Shown piece after piece: positions 5,377-12,633 of a stretch of DNA of 40,391 nt (the stretch's first letter is position 1; the number at the start of each line of letters is the position of its first letter). Position numbers and translations under genes: made by a program. The DNA lies in the IMG/VR virus record IMGVR_UViG_3300036817_000094, positions 1 through 40,391 of that record. The stretch is one strand, 5' to 3'. The notes below the pieces were generated by a model. It had not been told where the DNA came from. It saw only the letters and a program-made list of their open reading frames with translations, and did no database searches. The DNA comes from a virus.

Positions 5377-5804
5377 TTAACACTCTCTCCGCTGTCAGGG
5401 TCTACAGTCATTTGCTCAACGGGTTCATCATCTAACTCTTGTCTGAAATAACGGAAGTCCATCATGATCGCGGCGGCGGCTCCCGGTGGAAATTCGGAAC
5501 GGTCGAAGAATTTCAACACCATCGCATCGGCCTCCGTTCGCGCTGCGATTTTGATGATGTCGTTCGCTATCTTGTGGGCCTCGGCGATGCTGAGTTGCGC
5601 CTTCTCGCCGTTGACAACTATACGCACGTAGGGCTGTTTGTCTCGGGCTGAAACGATGCCATCGACGAAGACGTGGGTATCTCCTGCGTTCGGGAGATTA
5701 CCGGGTGGGCTGGCGGTGAATTGATGACACACGGCGCAATAGCCGTGACGCTCGTCTTCCGGGTGGTGGCTAGTGGTTCGGCACTTCGGGCAAGTAAAGC
5801 TCAT
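5373..5804 (-). CDS. Protein with an N-terminal zinc ribbon
   Basis: A 143-residue protein. The first 30 residues form a zinc ribbon: CPKC at 5-8 and CAVCH at 23-27. A short Pro-rich linker follows, then a mixed domain with IVSARDKQPYVRIVVNGEKAQLSI and an acidic tail. The ribbon is typical of nucleic-acid or protein-binding modules; the downstream domain is not recognised. It starts in ATGA overlap with the small open frame 5801-5974 and ends in ATGA overlap with gene 5131, giving strict operon coupling. Confidence 0.6.
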   Translation of the reverse strand: MSFTCPKCRTTSHHPEDERHGYCAVCHQFTASPPGNLPNAGDTHVFVDGIVSARDKQPYVRIVVNGEKAQLSIAEAHKIANDIIKIAARTEADAMVLKFFDRSEFPPGAAAAIMMDFRYFRQELDDEPVEQMTVDPDSGESVK

Positions 5805-5974
5805 AGGCCTCCTACTCTATGCCGAGCTAGCTGGTGGAAGTTCATCCAGCGCCAGCGATTCCACGATGGGATGTGTTTGGGTGGACGCTCACCACAAGTT
5901 ACACACTGGCAAGGTACCCCTAAATGATTACCGTACCGTCGCGGCGTATATAAGCCCTGCGAGCCGGGCGGCAA
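5801..5974 (-). CDS. Small cysteine-rich open frame bridging two genes
   Basis: An open frame with a possible TTG start at 5974 and stop at 5801 encodes a 57-residue basic, Trp-rich protein with CQCVTC in the middle. It fills the gap between the C2H2 gene (stop 5928) and gene 5373, and its TGA overlaps the next ATG as the other genes of this chain do. That coupling is the main support; no ATG or good SD is present, and the true start is unknown. The longer ATG-initiated frame to 6277 is mostly a shadow of the C2H2 gene. Confidence 0.33.
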   Translation of the reverse strand: MPPGSQGLYTPRRYGNHLGVPCQCVTCGERPPKHIPSWNRWRWMNFHQLARHRVGGL

Positions 5975-6560
5975 ACATCCTCGGAGGAAGGTCGTGTTCG
6001 AACGCAATGCTGCGGCATAGTTCTTGGAACCGGCCAAGGGCAAGGGCGAGGGTGCCTTCGGGGATACCATCTGTAACAGGGTGGCCTTCTTGGGCGTGGC
6101 TGGCGAGGCCGTTGGCTTGACTGCTGACGATGATGGCGTGGGCTGGCTGGTCAATCTCTCTCCTTGTGTACTTGCGTTTTCCGTTGGTGGGTGCGGGTTC
6201 GGCTGGTGGGGCATCGAGGCGATGTGCTTTCGAAACGTGGAGGGTGAGTCCGCCTTTCCACTTCGCGGTGAAGTCACAGTGCGGACATTTCAGATTCGCA
6301 TGTGGTTGATGCTCGGCGATGCGATGCCACACGAGCGCCTGTTTGGTCTTGGCCCTGAAAGTGCATTGATCGCATTGCAGCGAATCCCCACCTTTGGGTT
6401 TCGGCGCTGCTTTCAGTTTTCTAGCGTAAATGACATTGGGCGTCATAGAGACATAGCCGTGGACTACACGTCGATGGCTGCTCAGGCATTTGCGCGTTGG
6501 GTAAGTTACATCACAGTCCGGGCATTTCACTGATTCAGTTTTTGCTTTCGGTCGAGTCAA
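5928..6560 (-). CDS. Triple C2H2 zinc-finger protein
   Basis: A 210-residue protein with three canonical C2H2 fingers, each C-x2-C-x12-H-x4-H: C13/C16/H29/H34, C63/C66/H79/H84 and C92/C95/H108/H113. The hydrophobic positions between Cys and His are kept. A basic segment (GKRKYTRREID, about 127-137) follows, then a helical C-terminal domain (LALALGRFQELCRSIAFEHD) with no known match. The start is TTG at 6560, supported by a perfect AAGGAG five bases upstream. Tandem fingers of this type are characteristic of eukaryotic DNA-binding proteins and rare in phages; bacterial Ros/MucR has only one. Likely a sequence-specific DNA or RNA binder acting on host or phage transcription. Confidence 0.75.
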   Translation of the reverse strand: MTRPKAKTESVKCPDCDVTYPTRKCLSSHRRVVHGYVSMTPNVIYARKLKAAPKPKGGDSLQCDQCTFRAKTKQALVWHRIAEHQPHANLKCPHCDFTAKWKGGLTLHVSKAHRLDAPPAEPAPTNGKRKYTRREIDQPAHAIIVSSQANGLASHAQEGHPVTDGIPEGTLALALGRFQELCRSIAFEHDLPPRMFAARLAGLIYAATVR

Positions 6561-6864
6561 TCGTTCTCCTTCTCATTTGTTCTCCTAGTTCCATGCCGAG
6601 CCGGAAGGCCTCGGTAGGTGTGGGGTGGGTCCGTCCGAAAACCGGGTGCTCGGTCTCGAACAATTCCATGATTTTGTCAGCGGTCGTGCAATCCAGATAA
6701 CCGGTGTAATAGCCGATGTTGACGAGGGTGATGCGTCGCGCCTCGGCTGGATCGTAGTCGAGCATCTTCACCATCTCGTCTACCTGTGCCTCCACCAAGG
6801 CGCTCGCTCGTTCTTTGGTGCCATCTGCGAGCGCCAGCTTGATAATCTCGGGCATCGTCATCAT
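6535..6864 (-). CDS. Hypothetical helical protein
   Basis: A 109-residue, largely helical, acidic protein (PEIIKLALADGTKERASALVEAQVDEMVKML). No known motifs and no cysteine clusters. ATG 6864 overlaps the stop of gene 6861 by ATGA; a second Met three codons later is possible. It overlaps the start of the C2H2 gene by 26 bases. Placed directly before the finger protein in the operon, it may be a partner, but that is inference from position only. Confidence 0.6.
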   Translation of the reverse strand: MMTMPEIIKLALADGTKERASALVEAQVDEMVKMLDYDPAEARRITLVNIGYYTGYLDCTTADKIMELFETEHPVFGRTHPTPTEAFRLGMELGEQMRRRTIDSTESKN

Positions 6865-7076
6865 GGTTTCTTCTTTCTGAATCGCTCGGCCTGTGGGCAG
6901 CTAGCGTAGTGGCTGACGGCTCTCGAATCCGGGTTCGGCATCGGGTCCATGGGCAGCGTCTTCCCTGCTTTTGACTTCCAAAACTCCATGGGTGCAGAGC
7001 ATCCTTGGCAGCGCGTGTAGGCCTTGCGTGTGAATCCGGCTTCCTCCAATGCTTCGCGTGTTCGTGGGAACGGCAT
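6861..7076 (-). CDS. Small zinc-binding phage protein
   Basis: A 71-residue protein of a type seen in many phages and actinobacterial elements: a helical start, RCQGCSAPMEFWKSKAGKTLP near residues 22-42, a short Pro-rich turn (MDPMPNPDS) and HYASC near 56-60. The two cysteine pairs and histidine probably bind zinc. The start has AAGGAG five bases upstream. It lies just after gene 7086 and in ATGA overlap with gene 6535. Function unknown; small ribbons like this may bind nucleic acid. Confidence 0.65.
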   Translation of the reverse strand: MPFPRTREALEEAGFTRKAYTRCQGCSAPMEFWKSKAGKTLPMDPMPNPDSRAVSHYASCPQAERFRKKKP

Positions 7077-7085
7077 GGCGTCTCC

Positions 7086-7649
7086 TTAGTTGACTGGCAG
7101 CGCATCCCACCAGTCGTCAAGCATCATCACCTTGGTCTCGTATTCCAGCGGTTCATCGAAAACGATGGTATCGCCCACGCTCTCGCGGTACATGGCAGAG
7201 ATGACATGCTCTCTCACAAACGGTCCTTTGATCCCCACTATCAGAGCATCCCCTAATAAGCCTTTCGGAAGGTTCTGCATCTGACCGCCGAATTGCTCAT
7301 GGAGAATCTTGGTATAAATTTTTTCGCACTCCTGATAGTTCGACATCATGTCGAGTGGGATGTTGAAATAGCTCGCGAACTTCTTAAGGTCCACCTGTCG
7401 CGTGTCGCTGACGATGACGACCGCAAAGGCTCTGGCCTCACGCGCTGCGACCGTCAGCACCTTCATCATGGCGTCTTTCTCTTCGCGGCTTTTGTAGGGC
7501 GTCGGCACTAACCCTTGTTCGCCGTGTGGACCTATGACAATCGCGAGCGGCATAAAACTGCCTTTGAATCCCGCTTTCTCTCGATGCTCTTTTGCCTTCT
7601 CCATGGCATGTTGCATCACCTCTTTGATGAATTGCTCCGTTACCTGCAT
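7086..7649 (-). CDS. Hypothetical protein paired with the XRE regulator
   Basis: A 187-residue protein starting at ATG 7649. The longer frame to 7766 only shadows the regulator gene. It has a helical start (QFIKEVMQHAMEKAKEHR), then an alpha/beta core (FMPLAIVIGPHGEQGLVPTPY, FAVVIVSDTRQVDLKKFASY, GDALIVGIKGP). No catalytic motif can be named. Its start overlaps the end of the XRE gene by ten bases. Neighbouring an ATPase and regulators, a role in DNA metabolism or stress response is possible, but the fold is not recognised. Confidence 0.55.
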   Translation of the reverse strand: MQVTEQFIKEVMQHAMEKAKEHREKAGFKGSFMPLAIVIGPHGEQGLVPTPYKSREEKDAMMKVLTVAAREARAFAVVIVSDTRQVDLKKFASYFNIPLDMMSNYQECEKIYTKILHEQFGGQMQNLPKGLLGDALIVGIKGPFVREHVISAMYRESVGDTIVFDEPLEYETKVMMLDDWWDALPVN

Positions 7650-7912
7650 TTTGTTAGTCCCGCCCCTTTCTGCGGCATCCCCGCGAATAACCACGATGCC
7701 GGAGCATCGAATTGTCCCATGTAAGCAAGGATGGTTTGCACGGTGATGTTCTGGCCTGCTTCCCAATTTGAAATTGCCGATTGACTCACTCCGAGACGGG
7801 CAGCAAGGTCTATTTGTATGACTTTCGCCTGATTCCGCGCATAGCGTAGACGCTCGCCCAAGGTGACTAGTTCTGCCGTGTAGTTGTCCATTACGGGTGT
7901 CACTTTGGGCAT
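7640..7912 (-). CDS. XRE-family helix-turn-helix regulator
   Basis: A 90-residue DNA-binding protein of the Cro/CI (XRE) class. The helix-turn-helix occupies about residues 19-70: GERLRYARNQAKVIQIDLAA, then LGVSQSAISNWEAGQNITV, the recognition helix being SQSAISNWEAG. There is no C-terminal peptidase domain, so it resembles Cro or a small repressor rather than a LexA-like CI. ATG 7912 follows the ATPase stop (7913) directly. With no integrase seen, it is more likely a transcription-timing regulator than a lysogeny repressor, though a degenerate temperate origin cannot be excluded. Confidence 0.85.
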   Translation of the reverse strand: MPKVTPVMDNYTAELVTLGERLRYARNQAKVIQIDLAARLGVSQSAISNWEAGQNITVQTILAYMGQFDAPASWLFAGMPQKGAGLTKCR

Positions 7913-9277
7913 TTACACCGTCTCCTTTCGTACCGGCTTTTTACGTGCAGGCCCGAGCGATTTCTTGACTTGCAGAGGTGCGCGAACTTCGCCGTCAATC
8001 GTGGCAATCTCACCGTCCACAAGATACACGCCGAGCTTTCCAGTCACGTCCACAATCTCTACGAACACCTGAAAGTCGTGCTCTACCGCCAAGGCCTCTA
8101 CGACTGCCATAGAGTCATCGTCAAGCAAGCTACCATCCTTGATTCGCATGACGCGCAACTTCGGATTCAGCGCCATCCCCATCGCGATAGATACCTTGAT
8201 TTGTTCGGCGTTTGAGGCCTGCGCGAACCCCAGCCCATTGAACGTCACGCCATCATCGGTAAAGCCGAGGCCTGCAACGGGATACTTCGCCTCTGCGATG
8301 ACGCTTGAGGCCTTCGAGCGTAGCTCTTCAATCGCGGCGTCCAGCTTCGTGATTGTCTTGGCTACTAGGTCTATCTCTTCGTCCATGCGCTCGGCCTGCG
8401 CTCTCCGGTCGATAGCTGCGTTAAGGGTGCGAGCCTCGGCAATCTCTTGGCTGATTGCTGCGGCGTCCTTCGGCTCTGCGAGCGGCTTCCATGACTTCGT
8501 TACGGCCATGGTCTCGTTTATCAGCGTGATGTCCTGTTCGGTCTCAGCTTGCAGCGCGTCAATCTCTTTGCGTAGGTCCGCGATGCGTTCGAGCCGTCTT
8601 TCAACTCGCGCCGCTAGCTCGGCTCTTTGGCGCTCCACTCCCTCGCGCTTCAACCGCTCGCGTTCAATGGCTACGTTGTACTCCGCGACCTGCGCTAGCT
8701 CTTCGGTCATCGCATCGAGGTCACGCTTCTTTGCTGGCAGGTTCTCGGGTACGTGAACGTTGGCGCGTTGGGCTTCGAGCGTCTTGAGCAACTTCGTCTG
8801 TTCGCGGCGTGTGTTGTAGTCGTTCTGTTCGTCGGCGCGGATCGCGGCCAACACGTCATCGAGGTCGAGTAGGTTGCGTAGCTCTTCGGCCTGTTGCTTG
8901 GCGTCCATGCGGATGAACGCGAGCGGATCGAAACTGATTCGGCCCATAAGCTCATCGAGCATCCGCTGGGGTGTGCCGTAGCGTCTGCCATCTGCGGCCT
9001 CTATCCACATCTCGCCTTTGGAGTCCGAGCCTTCGGACCACATGCGCGTCACGCGGATGTCACCGAGGTCGAGCCGCACCACGCCCCGGCCAGCGCCACG
9101 GCGTACCGGCGCTGACGGTCCACCACGCGCCCCGGCCAGCGCGAGCATGATGGCATCCAACACCGAAGACTTGCCCGAGGCGTTGGCTCCGGTGATCTTG
9201 ATGACGTTGCCCTTTGGTTCAAGGTTAAAGACTTTTATCTTCTGGAAGTTCTCTACTGACATCCCAACGATTTTCAA
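7913..9277 (-). CDS. SMC/RecF/SbcC-like ATPase
   Basis: A 454-residue ATPase of the SMC-related class. The N-terminal ATP-binding half has Walker A GANASGKSS at 30-38 and the usual start VENFQKIKVFNLEP. A central region from about 120 to 330 is coiled coil rich in Glu, Arg and Lys. The C-terminal half contains a degenerate ABC signature region (QASNAEQIKVSIAMGMALNP) and a Walker B-like LRVMRIKDGSLLDDD, lacking the standard hydrophobic-DE. Phage members are thought to act in recombination or DNA-end processing; they usually work with a nuclease, which I do not see nearby. ATGA overlap with the coiled-coil gene 9274 suggests a partner. Confidence 0.82.
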   Translation of the reverse strand: MKIVGMSVENFQKIKVFNLEPKGNVIKITGANASGKSSVLDAIMLALAGARGGPSAPVRRGAGRGVVRLDLGDIRVTRMWSEGSDSKGEMWIEAADGRRYGTPQRMLDELMGRISFDPLAFIRMDAKQQAEELRNLLDLDDVLAAIRADEQNDYNTRREQTKLLKTLEAQRANVHVPENLPAKKRDLDAMTEELAQVAEYNVAIERERLKREGVERQRAELAARVERRLERIADLRKEIDALQAETEQDITLINETMAVTKSWKPLAEPKDAAAISQEIAEARTLNAAIDRRAQAERMDEEIDLVAKTITKLDAAIEELRSKASSVIAEAKYPVAGLGFTDDGVTFNGLGFAQASNAEQIKVSIAMGMALNPKLRVMRIKDGSLLDDDSMAVVEALAVEHDFQVFVEIVDVTGKLGVYLVDGEIATIDGEVRAPLQVKKSLGPARKKPVRKETV

Positions 9278-9591
9278 TTCTGATCCTCTTTCCTAGCTGC
9301 GTTAATCTCTGCCTTCAACTTATCCTTCTCTTTCGTGGCTTCTTCCAACTCTGCCAACAGCTTGTTTTTTAGCTCTTCAATTTCGGTCGCCGTGGCCTCC
9401 ATCCGCATCACGACAAGGACGCCGATGGTGTCACGTATCGCGTGGAGTCCATACTTCGCATCCTCGGGATGCAGCGCCTCATACCTTGCGGCCATGGTGT
9501 GCAGAGCGCCCATAAGTTCCGGGTGGCTCATAAACCTTTCGCTCATCTCGGAGGTGGCCTTCTCTAATTCGGTCCGCGCTCTGCGTGGCAT
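9274..9591 (-). CDS. Coiled-coil partner protein
   Basis: A 105-residue protein with a compact N-terminal part (PRRARTELEKATSEM, HPELMGALHTMAARYEALH) and a long C-terminal coiled coil (ATEIEELKNKLLAELEEATK onward) of alternating Glu/Lys. It overlaps the ATPase start by ATGA and begins directly where the ribbon-helix-helix gene ends. This makes it a good candidate for an accessory subunit of the ATPase, comparable to small coiled-coil partners of SMC proteins. That pairing is inferred only from coupling and coil content. Confidence 0.6.
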   Translation of the reverse strand: MPRRARTELEKATSEMSERFMSHPELMGALHTMAARYEALHPEDAKYGLHAIRDTIGVLVVMRMEATATEIEELKNKLLAELEEATKEKDKLKAEINAARKEDQN

Positions 9592-9776
9592 TAACGTGAC
9601 CCTGCTTTCTTTTTGACAGTGGTTGTGGTGACTGTGGGTTTGCCGTTCTCGTAGTGCTTCTCGACAATTTCAAGAATGATGGACGCTTTTGACCTGCGAA
9701 GTGCCTTTGCATCGCCGTCTATGCGGTCGTAAATCTCATTCGGAAATCTGACTGGGAGTGGTGTGGATTTGCTCAT
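9591..9776 (-). CDS. Ribbon-helix-helix DNA-binding protein
   Basis: A 61-residue protein with the Arc/MetJ/CopG plan: strand PLPVRFPNEI, helix YDRIDGDAKAL, a turn at RRSK, helix SIILEIVEKHY, and a basic Thr/Lys-rich tail. Dimers bind palindromic DNA through the strand. Met at 9776 is chosen because the longer frame crosses the terminator. No good SD is present, but a TACAGT -10-like box ends seven bases before the ATG, suggesting a leaderless message. It is the first gene of the leftward block, directly next to the palindrome at 9781-9791, so autoregulation is likely. Confidence 0.75.
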   Translation of the reverse strand: MSKSTPLPVRFPNEIYDRIDGDAKALRRSKASIILEIVEKHYENGKPTVTTTTVKKKAGSR

Positions 9777-9780
9777 GCCT

Positions 9781-9800
9781 GATACTGTATCACAGCGATA
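9781..9800 (-). promoter_or_regulatory. Operator/promoter of the leftward block
   Basis: GATACtGTATC (9781-9791) is a perfect inverted repeat with a central base, overlapping a second TATC-acagc-GATA repeat (9788-9800). On the minus strand the first contains TACAGT, seven bases from the regulator ATG, with a weak GTGTCA -35 sixteen bases farther upstream. An RHH dimer bound here would cover the -10. The GATACAG half recurs at the divergent promoter 37552-37558. Confidence 0.5.
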
Positions 9801-9827
9801 GCAGGTGACACTTTTAGACACAAGAAA

Positions 9828-9851
9828 ACCCTCCGGTGACTGCCGGAGGGT
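9828..9851 (-). terminator. Intrinsic terminator (second, downstream)
   Basis: ACCCTCCGG (9828-9836) pairs with CCGGAGGGT (9843-9851), nine perfect base pairs around six bases, followed on the minus strand by TTTTCTTG. It lies 118 bases beyond the fibre gene, after a stronger terminator, and insulates the regulator promoter from late readthrough. Confidence 0.75.
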
Positions 9852-9911
9852 AGCTCCCATACTTGTAGGTCTCAACTATTAGGTGTGCCGATTCTACACC
9901 CACAAAAAAGC

Positions 9912-9936
9912 CCCCGGAGCTTGGTGGTCTCCGGGG
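9912..9936 (-). terminator. Strong intrinsic terminator of the late operon
   Basis: CCCCGGAG (9912-9919) and CTCCGGGG (9929-9936) form a perfect 8-bp stem around nine bases; on the minus strand the stem is followed by GCTTTTTTG. It ends the leftward structural operon just after the fibre gene (stop 9969). Together with the one at 9828 it forms a double terminator. Confidence 0.88.
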
Positions 9937-9968
9937 TGCCAGAAAGATTCGGTAAATAGGTAACGCGA

Positions 9969-12194
9969 CTACTTTACACCCTTTTTCGCCGTCGAGTTGA
10001 CAGTGAGTGCTTCGGGCGTGAGCGGCGCGATACGTTCCGTCTCTACCTCAAGCTCGTCCTTATCGGCGCGGACGGCCTTCACCTCCCAGTAGAACCGTTG
10101 CGAGGGGTTGTCGGATCGAACGCGAAACATGCCATCAGCCACGCGCCCCGCTGCGACCATGCCAAACGATTCATCGTCATCTTCGAAGAGCGCTGTGATT
10201 TGTACGGTGCGCTTCTCTGGCCGCGTCAGCGCCTCAAAGTAATCAGGCAGGGTGATGATGGTGAATCCGTTCTGTGTCCGTCCCTCGCCACGGTAGAAGA
10301 CTGCCAACTCCGGGCCTTCCACGCAGGAGTGAACGAGGTCTTTCGTGTCGTCTAAAGGGTGAGGGATTTTAAAGTTCTTGGCGGTTCCGGTGATAACGCC
10401 ATGTTGATCTATCGACGCGACGGATGCCCCGCTGCCGTTTCCGAAATACGTCGTCCCCTGTATATCCCAACCGAGATAGATACCTGATGCATTAAAAATG
10501 AGGCTCGTCCCGTCGCTGTTGATGTTCGGTGTATTAAATCCGGCTTCGCCGGACCTTGGGAGAATTGTTAAATTTGCAACATCCAGACGGCCTGAAAATT
10601 GTGCGTTCCCACCTCCGTCAACATGGCCGACTGGAACACTGCCCCCATTCCCGAATGTTGTCCCTCCGGTCGCTCCGCTGTTCCAATTCAGTAGCACCTG
10701 CCCGGTGGTGGATGGCCCTGCGTTGAGGAGAATATTGTTTCCTCCCCCGGCGAGATTACCGCTGCTCGGAAGTTCATAGATATTCGCGGTGACGCCTGTA
10801 CCTGTTACGTCTATCCCCCCGGATGAAAAAATGTCGCCACAATGAATGGTTCCGTTTGCCGTGAAATTCCCAGCGGCGTCGATGCTGGCAACACCTCCTG
10901 CATGACCGTTACCGAAGATGGTTCCCGTTCCGCTATCCCAGCATTGCAGAATCGCGGCTCCCCCCGGATTGATGTGCATGTTCCCATCGGACCCAGCTAG
11001 GACGGTGGCACCCGCGCCTCCACCAGCCGGATTCAGAATAAGGTTGCCGCTGCTCGATTGAAGATTGCCTTGCACCGTTAAATTGGCTGCGTTGTTGAGC
11101 ATCATAACGGGCGTCGATGCTGGCGTGAAAACGGCTTCCGGTCCTCCGTTGTACCAGCTAAATCCACCTCCTCCGCCTCCACTGGCATTGAAAAAGTCGG
11201 TTTCACCATCCCCCGTTTTTAGATTCCACCCAATACTTAACCCGCTGGCCGGGTTGGTTATGGAGGATGAGGTAGCCGTCTGCATACTGACAGACTCGCG
11301 GCTGATCGTGAAAATTACCGGGGTGTTGCCAAGGTCCGGCGCGTAATGGGTGAGAGAGAGAGTTTGTAACGGTGAGGCTGTCGTTGGGTTAGAAGTGTTG
11401 AACGTGAACTGACCCGGATACTTCGTCCCTTCTGTACCCGCAACGGCCATCGCTATGCGCGGGACCAACACCGTCGAGTCTGCAAGCTGCGAGTTAGGAT
11501 CACCGATTTGGACGGAGTTGGGAAGGTTTAAAACTCCTTCGCTGTCTAATAGTGGCACTGTATCGGGATCGATTGAAACGTTCTCCCATGCTGTACCAGT
11601 CGAGATGCCGATGCCCGCCGGTGGATAGGTTGGTGCGGCGGGAGCGTCCGGTGTATTGGCGAAGGTGCGAACCGGGGAACCGGCTGCAAGAACATCATTC
11701 GCCGATACGTCTCCTACTATCGTGGCGTCGCCAGCGAGTTGCAGATTATCTGCCGAGATGTCGCCCCCAATCGTGGCATCGCCTGAGAGTTGCAGGGTCG
11801 GTGCTGATAGGTTGCCGGATGGATCGATCTCGGTAGCCTCCGGGCCTGTGCCGAATACGAGGCTGTGACCGTTGAGGTCTATAGCGCAATCGTTAATCAG
11901 TAACCCGTCTAGCTGTATGGTTGGGCCTGCATATTTGGTTCCGTCCCACACGTAATACTGTGTATTGCTGAAACGCTCGTCCGCGATGTAGGCCGCTGAC
12001 GCGCCCCGCACGAGCGAGGCTATCGTATCGGTTCCGGGGTAGCCTGTCGGAATCACGATCCTGTGGTAGCCCCCGTTGATTACGGCGAAGTCTACGGCGT
12101 TCTGCATCGTCAGCAAATAGCCTTCACCCACATAGAGAGAGGTGTTGATTTGCTGTGTTGCGGTCGGCCCTACAAGTGTCGGCGTTGTGCTCAT
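9969..12194 (-). CDS. Tail fibre / receptor-binding protein
   Basis: A 741-residue protein. The N-terminus (about 1-110) binds ligand- or virion-type sequence (INTSLYVGEGYLLTMQNAVDF). The centre (120-590) is a Gly/Asn/Ser-rich repetitive beta region, including the tandem pair LSGDATIGGDISADN and LAGDATIVGDVSAND and many NGSG-type turns. The C-terminus has FKIPHPLDDTKDLVHSCVEG (about 616-635) and LPDYFEAL (about 660), a motif found at the ends of many bacterial and phage surface proteins. It is the last gene of the late operon and is followed by two terminators. The variable repetitive centre is typical of trimeric fibres. Receptor unknown. Confidence 0.8.
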   Translation of the reverse strand: MSTTPTLVGPTATQQINTSLYVGEGYLLTMQNAVDFAVINGGYHRIVIPTGYPGTDTIASLVRGASAAYIADERFSNTQYYVWDGTKYAGPTIQLDGLLINDCAIDLNGHSLVFGTGPEATEIDPSGNLSAPTLQLSGDATIGGDISADNLQLAGDATIVGDVSANDVLAAGSPVRTFANTPDAPAAPTYPPAGIGISTGTAWENVSIDPDTVPLLDSEGVLNLPNSVQIGDPNSQLADSTVLVPRIAMAVAGTEGTKYPGQFTFNTSNPTTASPLQTLSLTHYAPDLGNTPVIFTISRESVSMQTATSSSITNPASGLSIGWNLKTGDGETDFFNASGGGGGGFSWYNGGPEAVFTPASTPVMMLNNAANLTVQGNLQSSSGNLILNPAGGGAGATVLAGSDGNMHINPGGAAILQCWDSGTGTIFGNGHAGGVASIDAAGNFTANGTIHCGDIFSSGGIDVTGTGVTANIYELPSSGNLAGGGNNILLNAGPSTTGQVLLNWNSGATGGTTFGNGGSVPVGHVDGGGNAQFSGRLDVANLTILPRSGEAGFNTPNINSDGTSLIFNASGIYLGWDIQGTTYFGNGSGASVASIDQHGVITGTAKNFKIPHPLDDTKDLVHSCVEGPELAVFYRGEGRTQNGFTIITLPDYFEALTRPEKRTVQITALFEDDDESFGMVAAGRVADGMFRVRSDNPSQRFYWEVKAVRADKDELEVETERIAPLTPEALTVNSTAKKGVK

Positions 12195-12197
12195 TGT

Positions 12198-12314
12198 TCA
12201 CCCCTTGATGAATAGCGAAAACAGATACCCCACTACCAACAGACAGATGATAAAAGCGACGATCATCTCCGCGAGTCCTAACCCTCCATGCTCTTTTGGT
12301 GGCTCGTATCGCAT
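12198..12314 (-). CDS. 38-residue single-pass membrane peptide
   Basis: ATG 12314 has a perfect AGGAG seven bases upstream; the longer frame is shadow. A polar N-terminus (MRYEPPKEHGGLGL) is followed by one membrane helix (IVAFIICLLVVGYLFSLFI) and a short KG tail. It lies between the two paralogous fibre-domain genes and the main fibre. A holin, antiholin or release protein is possible; the nearby lysis cassette has another small membrane protein at 13793-13921. Confidence 0.6.
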   Translation of the reverse strand: MRYEPPKEHGGLGLAEMIVAFIICLLVVGYLFSLFIKG

Positions 12315-12327
12315 CGCTCTTCTCCTG

Positions 12328-12633
12328 CTAGAAGTAGGCTGCTGGTGTGTTGGCGTCCATGAGGTTGTTCGGTAGTCCGATGAAGCACTGCACAGTGCGA
12401 CCGTTCGGTTTCTTATTGACCGGCATCCCATTCAGACAGTTGAACGGCCATGTGAAGTTTTTCCCACCTACGGCATCCTGAACGATGATGAAGACATAGA
12501 GGACGCCGGGGATGACGTTGCGGACTCGCGCCCCAGTCACGTTGGTCTGCATATCGACGCGCCACGTCATTACGTGCAGCGCATCGAAGAGCGGCGGCGG
12601 CGAAGATGGGACGGATAGAAAAGGTCTTCTCAT
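12328..12633 (-). CDS. Fibre-type domain protein, short paralogue
   Basis: A 101-residue protein consisting almost only of the domain that ends gene 12630. The core IPGVLYVFIIVQDAVGGKNF-WP matches LPGNLYTFIIRQDTVGGHFF-WP of its neighbour, 15 of 23 positions identical without gaps. This QDxxGGxxxxWP pattern is common at the receptor-facing ends of phage fibres. ATG 12633 overlaps the stop of gene 12630 by ATGA. A tandem duplication with loss of the N-terminal portion is likely; the copy may decorate or trimerise with its longer relative. Confidence 0.65.
   Translation of the reverse strand: MRRPFLSVPSSPPPLFDALHVMTWRVDMQTNVTGARVRNVIPGVLYVFIIVQDAVGGKNFTWPFNCLNGMPVNKKPNGRTVQCFIGLPNNLMDANTPAAYF

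Noticed and set aside
5801-6277. 158-codon leftward frame with ATG start
   Set aside because: Most of it lies inside the triple C2H2 gene in another frame and has Pro/Ser/Thr shadow composition; only its 3' end may be coding.
7640-7912. Evidence for a lysogeny repressor
   Set aside because: The XRE protein is small, with no cleavage domain, and no integrase, excisionase or attachment site was seen.
9828-9936. Short repeated hairpins as a CRISPR-like array
   Set aside because: They are two different stem-loops with U-runs, i.e. terminators; no regular repeats with spacers are present in the window.
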